Origin: Cephalothrix spiralis
Taxonomy: Eukaryota > Nemertea > Palaeonemertea > Archinemertea > Cephalotrichidae
NCBI GenBank assembly: GCA_032353305.1
Contig: JAUCNG010291071.1
Coordinates: forward strand, 1 to 12,306
DNA length: 12,306 bases
Direction: 5' to 3'
Below, in pieces: positions 1-9,600 of the stretch. Position numbers and translations under genes: made by a program. The notes beneath the pieces are model-generated. The model made no database searches, was not told the origin of the DNA, and was given only the letters and a program-made list of their open reading frames with translations. Position 1 is the first letter of the stretch; each line of letters opens with the position of its first letter.

Positions 1-448
1 CCGCGCACCAGACCAAACAGTCCCACGCCGGCATCGCAAAACAACATTGAATGTCGCTTGGAGTTTCTTTTTGAGAAGTCTTCCGTTTGGACTGTTTCGT
101 CGGTTCGACCAAACAGTCCCAAGACATCGCAAAACTACATTGAATGTCGCTTGGAGTTTCATTTGAGAATTCCTCTGTTTGGACTGTTTGGTCTGCTTGG
201 TCGGTTCGACCATTTAACAGTCCCACTGAAGACATCGCAAAACAACATTGAATGTCGAATTCGAGAAGTCCTCTGTTTGGACTGTTTGGTCCGCTGTTTT
301 GTCGAACAACATTTAATGTTGTTTTGCGCTGTCTGGAGACTGTTTGGTCGAGTCGACCAAACAACATTAAATATTGTTTTGCGCTGTCTGGAGACTGTTT
401 GGTCGAGTCGACCAAGAAACTCCAAGCGACACTGTTGTGTTTTGCGAG
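1..448. repeat. nested direct and inverted repeat array (possible foldback/MITE)
   Basis: The block catcgcaaaac(a/t)acattgaatgtcg occurs in direct orientation at about 32, 125 and 233. It is separated by variants of gaccaaacagtccca and ggactgtttggtc. From about 300 the same blocks appear inverted. The segment 52-69 is an exact inverted copy of 414-431, and pairing continues with small gaps to about 31 and 448. The array therefore folds back on itself around 270-300. Open frames of up to 169 codons cross it in both strands but follow the repeats and match no protein I recognise. The left edge may lie outside the window. The family is unknown; subterminal repeats of a DNA transposon are the likeliest reading. 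Confidence 0.75.
305..414. repeat. two tandem 55-bp units, each made of two palindromes
   Basis: Units start at 305 and 360. Each contains an odd-centre palindrome of type aacaacatttaatgttgtt (305-323 exact; the second copy is degraded), a spacer gcgctgtctggagact, and the palindrome ttggtcgagtcgaccaa (344-360 and 399-415). The first extends to a 21-nt perfect palindrome at 342-362. The two units are nearly identical. Confidence 0.85.
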
Positions 449-774
449 TTTTAATTTTTTTACCGCCGGCGACGGACATTTTCAGGAACCAATATCATAT
501 TTTTTTTTACCGCCGACGGAATTTCCTGACAACGAATGAAGAAAAAACGTCGGAAAAATGGAAATAATAATTTTTGTGGCGGGATTTTTGAAAAGTTTGT
601 CCGTAAACCATGCAAGTAGGGGGCCTAATAAAAAAAAGTCCAAATGAATCTATAGGATCCAGGGGGCATACGATTTCCTAATGTAAAAGCTCAAAATTTT
701 TCTCGCATCGCTTCGCTCGGCTTGATTTTAAAAAAATTGGTTATTTTATCGAAAGTCAGGGCGCAAAAAATTAA
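449..774. other. non-coding, AT-rich, short repeated motif
   Basis: No gene is seen. The motif taccgccg..gacgga, preceded by a T-run, occurs twice (461-476 and 508-520), each followed by a ttcaggaa/tttcctga-like segment. A related taccgccggc is found far away at about 9348. The rest is featureless AT-rich DNA. Confidence 0.5.
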
Positions 775-838
775 CGAAACGGCCGGCAAGTGGACCATTG
801 TGTCTACTCGAGTAATCATCTGACGACCGGCCATCATA
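775..838 (+). mobile_element. fragment related to the 3' part of the SINE at 11262-11545
   Basis: The segment with aag.ggac...tgtgtcta, cgag and tcatctgacg.ccg.cat aligns with about 11478-11537, in the same order and nearly the same spacing. No tRNA-like head precedes it, so it is either a 5'-truncated SINE copy or a piece of the LINE that shares this tail. Similarity was judged by eye. Confidence 0.55.
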
Positions 839-866
839 GACTAAATATGTATATTTAGTCTATGAT
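833..866. repeat. perfect inverted repeat, 15-bp arms, 4-nt loop
   Basis: Arms atcatagactaaata (833-847) and tatttagtctatgat (852-866) are exact reverse complements around tgta. It begins immediately at the end of the SINE-related fragment. The stem is too short for an animal pre-miRNA. It may be a small transposon remnant or a cruciform-prone site. Confidence 0.85.
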
Positions 867-1303
867 CTTATTGTTAAAACAAAATGGCGAAATAGTGGAA
901 GTTAGAAAACGGAAGAAGACAAACAAGTATAAATAAGGTATTTAATCAGAATATATTCATTTAATTAACCACCAAAAACTAATAAGTAACAGTCATTGTA
1001 TTTTGTAGGTGAATTAATAGACGTTGAGACTGTCATTTATAATGCAATTTTGTCAACAAACCGGACCAATTTTTCGGGAGTAAATTTTTTGTAAAACGGC
1101 GTGTTGTTGTGAAAATTGATTGTTCAAATTTCTTTCAGAATTGCTCATAAAGCTGAACAGTTCATGATGTTTAAATTTTCACTGGACAATCAGGGACATC
1201 AATACCTACATTGCTCAATCAAAGCAAACTACATGTGTTTACATTTATGATTTTTCCCTAATAAAGTCTGCAAAGACTGAGGCTGCAGGCAGCTGATTAC
1301 AAC
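867..1303. other. non-coding, no recognisable feature
   Basis: AT-rich sequence with no long open frame, no RNA gene and no clear repeat that I can see. Confidence 0.5.
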
Positions 1304-1387
1304 ACAGGCACATTCCATGGTAGGGGGTCTCTTACAGAGTAAGAGCCTTACTTCGTAAGGGACCCCCCTACGGTGGAATGGGCCTGT
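1304..1387. repeat. 84-nt imperfect hairpin (small MITE or pre-miRNA-like)
   Basis: The arm 1304-1335 (acaggcacattccatggtag, then ggggtctcttac) pairs with 1355-1387 with only a few mismatches and one bulge. The loop is 19 nt and can itself form gtaag-agc-cttac. The sequence gatta lies near both outer ends (about 1295 and 1389), a possible target-site duplication. Length and stem resemble a pre-miRNA, but the C/G-rich symmetric arms fit a MITE equally well. Confidence 0.65.
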
Positions 1388-1652
1388 GGATTATAAATAC
1401 ATATACTACTCAGCTACTACAGACATACAGTGCTTGGCTTGGAGTAGTTCCGGCGCAGATCTATGTCCGAGTTATTTGGTTCTAAATAATTGAGATTTGT
1501 AAAATGTTAAACCTCTGTACTGTGTTCTGGAAGGCTGAAAAAGATTGAATCCAAGCTTAACCACCGGTGGTTTTTGGCTTCAGTAGCAAGGCTAAACACA
1601 TATTCACTTATTCACTGTCAAAAATTGTTTCTTGAGACAGATTTTGAGTAAA

Positions 1653-1678
1653 TGACGTCACTTAGCTGCGCATTCGCA
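1653..1678. promoter_or_regulatory. CRE palindrome and degenerate NRF1-like site in left arm
   Basis: The perfect CRE octamer tgacgtca is at 1653-1660 and is followed at 1667-1678 by tgcgcattcgca, one change from the NRF1 palindrome. Binding is not shown by sequence alone. The sites are in the transposon arm rather than in a recognised promoter. Confidence 0.3.
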
Positions 1679-2274
1679 CATGCCCCAATCGTTAAAATAA
1701 TGGTGCCATTCGACTAATCGGGGCATATTTCTATCTGCTCGTAATACATTTATACATTTTAACTGTTTCTGAGAATACCAAAAGTACGAAATTTCAGGGT
1801 TTTTTTGAGTAGCTGTGACAGCCAATCAAAAAATATTTTGGCTGGAAAAGTGCTCCAGACCTTCCTAGGTAGAAATCCAATACAGTCCTTATTTTTTTGA
1901 TACAAATTTTTTTAAAGTTAACTCAATGTACATAGGCAACCCCATACTAAACTGCTATACAATGAGTATTACAGCATAGGAATGAAGAAGTTTTTTTTGA
2001 AAATTCAACATGAAAAAAGTAAGGACCCTATATGATTTCTAATACTAAATCTTTGTATGGCAATGGTACTTGTTCTGACAAAAACAAATTTTTCCTCCTT
2101 CATTCAAGCATATCACAGCTACTCATAAAACCCCGAAATTTCGCACTTTTGGTATTTCTAGAGTCGACATATCTCAGAAACAGTTAGAATTAGGCCATAT
2201 AAATGTATTACAAGCAGATAGAAATATGCCCCGATTAGTCTTAACAGCACCATTATTTTTACAATTGGGGCATG

Positions 2275-2300
2275 TGCGCATGCGCAGCTACGTGACGTCA
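2275..2300. promoter_or_regulatory. NRF1-type palindrome tgcgcatgcgca next to CRE tgacgtca in right arm
   Basis: tgcgcatgcgca (2275-2286) is a perfect match to the NRF1 consensus, and the CRE octamer is at 2293-2300. This is the intact version of the pair in the left arm, about 1.2 kb upstream of the piwi ATG. Use as a promoter or enhancer is inference. Confidence 0.35.
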
Positions 2301-2398
2301 TTTACTCAAAATCTGTCTAACGAAACAAATTTTTGACAGTGAATATGTGTTTAGCCTTGCCACTGAAGCCCAAAACCACCAGTGGTTAGCTTGGATTC

Positions 2399-3488
2399 GC
2401 TCAAAAAACTTTTTGACACCTGCGTCTTTTAATTCACATCTATCCAGGCACTGGAAAATTTGAATCAAAGCGGTAAAATTCACTTGTTGTAACGAAGGGT
2501 AACGTCTTAATAGATTATATAATTGAATTCTAAAGAAAGTATAGAACGCCAAACACAGATGGGAATCTATCCAACCTTTTACCTTTAGTAATACAAATAA
2601 TGAAAAATGTACTTTGGGTGTCCAAAAACCTTTAAATCTGTATAAATAATCGGAAATTAACTTTTTCATTTTGAAAATGTCTTCCGTCCTCGGTCACCGT
2701 GCGGCACCGATACTAGTTGCGAAAAATGATTTTTCCCACAATAAGTATCGCCACTGATTCAATTTACCCCTGATGCAACTGGCCCTGGTCTCCCCTACCC
2801 ATAAGTCAGTGAAATTTCATCAAAATCGGAGGACATGAGTTGGGAACCATTGGACAATATGATGTGTAGTGAGTGACCCAGGTGTTAATTTGTTCAAATA
2901 TATATGCATGTTACAAATTGAATTTAAAATATTGGGTAATATTTTAAAAAATTTTAGATTGTCCTACCTCAAAAATAGCTGCCCTTTTTCATGTTTTTTG
3001 CTTGCATCACTAACCAAAAATTAAAAATAATATTTCTTTAGCGCTTAAGAAGATATTTTTCAAATATCTATACACATCAATTTTGAATTAATGGGAAAAG
3101 GGACAATTTTAGTTTTAATCCGGTTTTCTTTTACAAAAATATTCTTTTTTATGGCCTTGAGGAAATATTCCCCAGTTTATAAAAATGACTAATACATGGT
3201 ATTTAATACAAAGGCATAAAAAATAAACAGTATTTATTTAGATTCGCATGCAAACATAAAAAGTTCGCTTTTAAAATATTTCTGTTATAATTTCTATATA
3301 TCGGTCTACTAAACATATGATTTTGTCCCAGAAGTACAACCAACTCTAGTATAAATAAAGGACACTTTCCATTGGTCCCAAAGTACCGGATATATCATTC
3401 TGTATTCTTTGGTCACATAATTATATGATTTATTAATTATCTGGTTATAATGGTTTATAACATTTACAAAGGGTGACTTTACTTTTAC
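2399..3488 (+). other. 5' flank of piwi: probable promoter, 5'UTR exon and/or 5' intron
   Basis: AT-rich DNA with no confident gene. An open frame on the minus strand (2669 to 2298) runs into the foldback arm and shows no recognisable domain. A TATA-like tataaaaa lies at 3178-3185. The first transcribed exon of piwi could be here, but no donor stands out. The stretch around 2757-2865, containing gtgaaatttcatcaaaatcg, has the feel of a transposon-derived segment but cannot be assigned. Confidence 0.4.
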
Positions 3489-3491
3489 AGA
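3489..3491 (+). promoter_or_regulatory. probable 3' splice site just before the piwi start codon
   Basis: The pyrimidine-rich run gtgactttacttttacag ends in AG at 3489-3490, one base before the ATG. This is the expected arrangement for a gene whose 5'UTR is in one or more upstream non-coding exons. The matching donor and first exon are not identifiable by eye. Alternatively, transcription starts just upstream and this AG is coincidental. Confidence 0.5.
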
Positions 3492-3626
3492 ATGGCGGGA
3501 CGAGGCAGAGGACGAGCCAGGGGTCGTGCAAGAGGCACGCAAGGCCAGGAGGAGCCTCCAAGAAGGCCTGGTGAGCAGCCATCAAGTGCAGGAGCATCTG
3601 GACCTTCTCCACCACCACCTGCAGAG
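3492..3626 (+). CDS. PIWIL1: piwi coding exon 1: Arg-Gly-rich N-terminus
   Basis: This exon encodes residues 1-45 and ends in phase 0 at a donor gtatgt. The protein starts MAGRGRGRARGRARG, an alternation of GRG and ARG. In the Piwi family such N-terminal arginines are symmetrically dimethylated by PRMT5 and dock Tudor-domain proteins; that role is inferred from the family. The C-terminal half is Gly/Ser/Pro-rich and ends in PPPPAE. A good acceptor (tttacttttacag, AG at 3489-3490) lies one base before the ATG, so this is probably the second exon of the mRNA, with the 5'UTR exon upstream. +4 is G. The base composition is much more GC-rich than the flanks, as expected for coding sequence. Confidence 0.93.
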
Positions 3627-6600
3627 GTATGTAAACACAAGAACAATTTTGCCTCCACAATAATTTGCTACATGCAGTTCATCTATACTAGTTTTGTAAC
3701 CTGTCCTTCTGTTTTATTCTAAGTTAGGTAAAAAAATGATTTGTCTGCTTTATTTTGGTACGGAAATGTGACTGGGTGGGTAATGAATGAAGTTCTGTTC
3801 CTGCCCTCCGACTATATAACGCGCGTAGTCTCCTGGCAAATATAGTTTGTACGCCAAGGTACTGTGGGGGCAGTTAACATGTATAATTTTGGCTTTTTAA
3901 TAAATTAAGTAAAAATCCATTTTTATTTAATTTAAAATGATATTTTTATTTTCCCTTTTGTTAAGATAAAAAATGATTTTTGATTCACGGAAATTGTCTA
4001 TTGAGTTTAGCAAAAGATGAAATGTCAGGCTTAAATTTTTGATTAAATGAAATACAGTCAAATCCCTCGCAATACTGACAACTCTATAAATGCACATCCT
4101 GCTAAATGCCCATCCGCAGGATGTGCACGTCAACCTATTGAACCAAGTATAATTAGTATTTATAACTAATTATTGTTTAAATTTATTATTATTATATACT
4201 AATATTAAGATAATGTGATACAAATTTAATTTTTGTTTTAGGGTGCATCTTCTGGACCTCCTCCAGGTTTCCAAGGAGCTCCTCCAGCTGGTGCAGGTAG
4301 AGCCTCACGAAGAGGCAATGCAAGAGCAGAGCCCCCTAAACCAGGACCCACTGAACCCCCGACCGCGGAGATGGGCAGAATGGGTATCAGCTCATCAAGG
4401 GGAGCTGGTGCCGGGGCAGAGAGACCCGAAAGATACAAGAGGGATAATCTCTCTGGCGAGATTATCGAGCGTGGTAACACGAGACCAGAACATGTTACCG
4501 ACAAAAGAGGTAATTTATTATTATTTTCATTTTGAATTAACTTGAAATTCGATTCGTTTTACAATCGGGAATAGGATATTAATTCAAAAAGTCAGACAAT
4601 CAAGAAATCAGTAAAAAATATGTAAAAACCTGGAAAAGACAGTTAAAAAAATAATCAAATAACATTAGAAACCTGCTCAATTTTTTTATAAAACGCTGAA
4701 ATCCTGGGGTTTGCCCAAGTGTCTCCCAAATGATATACTGTATAATGTGTATATAGGCAAGTAAAAACCAACAATGCATTAAGTTTTATCATATCTATTT
4801 TCATATGTGATGGCGCAGATTTTTTGGGAAATTTTTTGCAAATTTATACTGCGTGCAAATTTTTCCTAAAATGTTAACCTCCGACAAATTTTTGCCATAA
4901 ATTATATTTTAAATGGTGCTTTTAAAAGCTAATTATAAGTAGTAATAGCTGTTTTGTTATTAAAAAAATACTGTGAAATGATTTGACAACACTTTATGTG
5001 GCTCAAATTCTTTCTACAAAATCTTGACCACCCACCGCATTTTTGGCATTGTGCTACTTAATATTTTAAATGGTAATTTAAACTAATATAAGTAATTTAA
5101 TACTAATTGTTTTGTTATTCTAAATACATGCCTAAAAGCCTAAAATACAGAAAAGGTTGTTTGTGGCCCGAATCTGTTCCCACCCACAAGAGTATAGACG
5201 TATGGCAATCTTTTGATTACCCCCCCCCCCCTGTATTTTAGATTAATTAATTTCAAATAAATTGAAAATATTGTTTTGTTATCTCTGTTGTTACCCTTAA
5301 GAAATAATTTTCTTCTCTTATAGGAACAAGTGGTCAGAGGGTTACTGTAGCTGCAAATTACTTTCAGCTTGTGTCTCGGCCTGATTGGATTTTATATCAA
5401 TACACCGTGGATTTTAAACCACAATTGGAGAATAGGAGCGAGCGAATTAGAACAGTTATGCAGCATCGTGGGGAAGGTAAACTTCTGGGAACCACCACTG
5501 CTTTTGATGGTATGGTACTTTTCATGCCGCTACGACTTCAGGAAAATGTAAGTTGAAAATATGGGGTTATATATGAGTTAATCAGATAAGAGATCCGGAG
5601 AATTTGGCGGCATTCCGGGATATCCAACGAAATTCCGGTCGGGATCTAGGATTTCCGAAGTCCCCATACGTGTCCCCCACGAATATAATTGCCTATGAAA
5701 TGCACATGTATTTTCGGCTGTCGATAAATCGTTCTCGAATGTCCCATTCGGTACCTTACAAAGCCTAATGCAGGGTTTTTGCGCGAGCTTTAAAGTCTAA
5801 ATAACATTAAAATTTCATAAAGTATTGTAAGTTAACCTTAAAATGAAAACCTTGACTTTAAAATGAAAACCTTGACTTTAAAATCCTTAAAACTCAAGAG
5901 ACTTTATTGATAATTGGATTAAGATTTTTATTACAAATTTGCGTCTTTTCGAGCAATCTCACAACGCTCGGAATAAATCTTTCTCGGCTAGTGTACGTAA
6001 GGTATGCTAACATTTATTCCTTCATTGAAATTTTGTATACCATAATAAGTTTATTTAATAACAATGTCTAAATTAAACAGACATCTTGAAACTTATACTA
6101 GGTTATCTTATCAATTTATTTAATATGTCTTGTTTATTTGTTGAACTTATCTATATTATTGGCTTACTATATCTTGATTGTAAACACTTAAATTTCTTAT
6201 AAATCATTCGGTTTGTAGTTCAATTTTTCAAATAATTAAAGCTTCAGTATCTGCAATTTGCTATATTTTGCATGTTTAATTTGGAGTAAAAATTGATAAA
6301 TAAGTTAGAATTAGTTTTTCAATGTATTAGGCATGTCATACTTTTTTAAAAGTGTGACTAGGCTGTACACTGTGTAATTTCTTCTTCTATTTTGTAGCCT
6401 ACCACTATGACTGTGAGGCGTCAAGAGCCTAATGAGGACCAGACCATAGAGATGGTCATAACACTCCGCGAGGAGCTCTCAGCCATGAGCCCTACTTGTC
6501 TCCAAGTATATAATATCATCTTTAAAAGGTATGTCCAATTGCATATACACAATTTTTGGTAGTCAACCTTCAGACCCCAGTTTCGAAAAATAATAATATG

Positions 6601-9600
6601 TGCCCCAAATTAGATTGGACCCTTTCGAATATAAAATTGAACCTAGAATTTTCACAGGCTTTCCGAAAATGGGGTTTCGGTCCGCACCTTTAAAAATATA
6701 AGGGGGGGGGGAGTCGAAAGTTGGGGTGTTGATGTAACAGGCCCCACCACCAGGTGAAATTGGGAGGTAATGCCATACAGATATGATACTTCAGTATTAA
6801 CAATAATATTCCACAATAATTTAATAGTGTAACTTTCAATGCGTACTAAACTTCTTAAAAGAGTTGTTAGAGATCATGAAAAATAGGGGGCTTCTGATTT
6901 CGTCCGGTAATACCGTAACAGATGTTTTCTATTTGCATTAGATTAGAAGACAATTTGAATTCACTCTTATCAATGTACAAAGCAATAACTCAATTACAGC
7001 TGGATGACCGATATTTCAAAAATATCGGTGTTACCAGGTTTTACCAATGTTTAGATCATAACACATTAAACTAGTCTTTTTCAACTTGATATAATTTGAA
7101 AGATGACAAAATAAATTCTTGATTTTCATGCTATATAATGGTTGAATAATAATATTAATCATCCAGTAACCGCAGCTGTCGGTATACAGGGTGTCCCAAT
7201 ATTATGGAAAACAGCCAGATGACGTCACATTGTGACTTTATTATGACTATTTTAATAATTTCAAAAAATATACATTTGACGACTCTTCCGAATAAAACAG
7301 ATTTGCAGATCGGTTCATAACTAAGGGAGCTACGATGATTCTCCCGAAAAACCACTGGTCTCATTTTCACCACGTACCTTGAATCCCATACTAATATAAA
7401 TCGAGAGAATGCTACTAATTAATCCGGGGTACTTTCAGTGCATTACCCTTTTATGAGGTTTTGTTGAATAGTAAATTGAATAAGAAATTTAAAATAATTA
7501 AAGAAAGTCATAAAAAATATTTTCCTAAAGGTCATTATTTATAATGACCTCCTACTGGGGAAATTGAACGTTTTGGTCATTTGGGGAAATTGATGTAGCT
7601 CAATTGTTGATATGCAGATTGCACCAAATTAATTTTATTAAGTGATCACTAGCATCGATATGGTCAATTCATAATCAAGTCACAAAATGACGTCATCTCG
7701 AAAATCTGGAACTGTGAGCTTTAACGCAATTACCTCTTATGTTTTCTAAAAAGCTTGTAAAATTATAGCAGTATACGTACGTGTTTTATGTTTTGTAATA
7801 AATGTCTGACGATATGGATAATTTTTTGATCGACGTAGTATTACAGTAATCGTAAAAAAAACTAAGCCAATCTGAGCCAATTACATACCGAGATAAGAAA
7901 AATACTGCCCCTCCTCGTAGAATAAATAATTTGTACATGTGTGAGTAATTGGTAGATTTGTACTCACAAACTCCGCCTTGCTTAGCTCGTTCACACAATG
8001 GGAAGAACCACTAGTCAGAGGAATGCTCTCATTAACCCTCAGCAAAAATAGGATCATAATGATCCTATAACTTTGCCCTCACTTTAATCCGCACCTTAAT
8101 CCGGTCCCAATTAATAATTCCTGGAAACCACTGAAAATCCGTAGAGGGTCAATGAGTTCGAAAAAAGCCAAAATGGTAAGAAAAAAAATTGAAGATGAGA
8201 GATCATTCTGACTGAGCGTCACTTGTCTAGGTTTCCTAATATAGTATTTTTAAGACTTATGCTTTAAGAACGCCAATTATATTTCCCTAAAGGTCTTCTA
8301 AAGGGTAGATTAGTAAGTAAGGTAGGACCCGACTCCACACAGTACACGTTTGCCACTGACTTGAAAAAGAAACAAACATCGGGAAATTGATTTGGCCCAA
8401 AAAACCTAGATCACGACAATTTTTTGTCGTGGTCGGGGGGAAATTGAACTTTTGAAAAATGTTGTACCGGAGAGCGACGTACACAAATAAATGATAACAA
8501 TCATTTTTAAAATGAAAACATAAAATATTGTAGTAGAACGTGCACTGATGGCACGGATACGGAATCAGAATCGCAGATTAATATACAAAGCTTGGACACC
8601 TTAATCCTCTGGAAACTAATGGCAATACAATTTTAATTATACTGAATGCGAATTGAGATGGGTACAAATTATCTTACAGAAGTGATTAAAATATCTGATA
8701 GCTTAGATACAAATATTTTTAAATTGTGAAAATATAAAATGTACTGGACCTAGTCGGGGACAAATGTCATTCCTGCATTTCTAATTTAATTTGCTTTAAA
8801 GCAGATTTTTGGTTTAATAATCTTCGGGAAAGCGGTTGTAACGCTCAGCCATAATAGGGGAAAGTCACCAGTTAAAATGGTACCAAATTTCGCGAGCTAG
8901 AGCTTCATACGCAACCGCGTTCCCAAAGATTATTAAACCGAAATGCTGCTTTAAGTTCAATATTTTAGAAAATCTTTATTGTAAATTATTTATTTCTCTT
9001 TCCTTTTCAGATGTCTGAAAGCGATGAATTATAAACTTATGGGAAGACATTATTTTAGTCAAGAAAAGTCAGCTATCATCGAAATTCCTCAACACGGGTA
9101 AGCTTACTTATATTTAATGATTGTCGACGAGAAACTTTTAAAAGTTAGAAATAATAAAAAAATTTGCCACCGGAGACCGGATTATTTTTTCAAGATGTGT
9201 CCGTATGTAGACCAATCAATTAAAAACTATTGCCTTATTTATTGATTTTGTTAACTGTATTTGCGTGCGACGTAAATTTTCGAAAAATTATAAGAAGAAA
9301 AAATCCTGCCTCTAACGGCATTTCTGACCATCAATCTAAATACATCTACCGCCGGCAAAATTCTCAAACATATGAAATTTAAAAAAATATCTTTTAACTC
9401 GCAATAATCATTCGAATAGAAATGTGTTGTTTTGCTATTTTGCTAATTTGTTTTTTTATTAACTTTGATGGCATTTGTTGAAGAAACTGATCTAGTAACA
9501 GCTTTGCAAACACTGCATCAAAAATTCCATTTTGACCTCTAAATAAGCTTTTTATCAACCAAAATCAGGATAAAAATAATTCTAACCCATAATATTGTTT

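Larger units (their letters stand above)
1547..2398. mobile_element. 852-bp foldback element with long terminal inverted repeats
   Basis: The left arm 1547-1818 and right arm 2113-2398 are reverse complements over nearly their whole length, with small indels. They begin gaatccaagc and end gcttggattc. One block of 27 bases (1635-1661 against 2292-2318) is exact. The 294-bp spacer is partly self-complementary too (gtcctt at 1885-1890 with aaggac at 2021-2026). No transposase is present. Outside the ends are gctgaaaaa (1534-1542, four bases from the arm) and gctcaaaaa (2399-2407), 8 of 9 identical, a weak target-site duplication candidate that would suit a Mutator-like origin. The family is not recognised. 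Confidence 0.85.
6529..9010 (+). other. piwi intron 4 (phase 2), long and repeat-rich
   Basis: GT-AG intron of 2482 bp, the largest seen. It holds 10 G at 6702-6711, several perfect short inverted repeats (7007-7029, 7529-7550, 8048-8068, 8409-8434), a transposon-terminus-like segment near 7183, a repeat pair at about 7521-7593 and 8283-8450, and a TTAA-flanked MITE-like element at 8797-8954. Open frames on the minus strand (7373 to 7155, 7998 to 7786, 8484 to 8287) have no recognisable product. Confidence 0.85.

Noticed and set aside
58-567. Open frame of 169 codons on the plus strand, with partner frames on both strands
   Set aside because: It is generated by the nested repeat array; the peptide itself repeats the DNA motifs, shows no known domain, and open frames occur in several frames at once.
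2298-2669. Minus-strand open frame of 123 codons
   Set aside because: It crosses the boundary between unique flank and the foldback arm, has no recognisable domain, and no promoter or splice context supports it.
4238-4545. Open frames on the minus strand and in another plus frame over exon 2
   Set aside because: They are shadows of GC-rich piwi coding sequence; only the frame that splices to exons 1 and 3 gives Piwi sequence.
7529-7550. Nuclear-receptor response element
   Set aside because: AGGTCA half-sites are present but the 10-base inverted spacing is not a standard arrangement, and the hairpin is better explained by the repeat.
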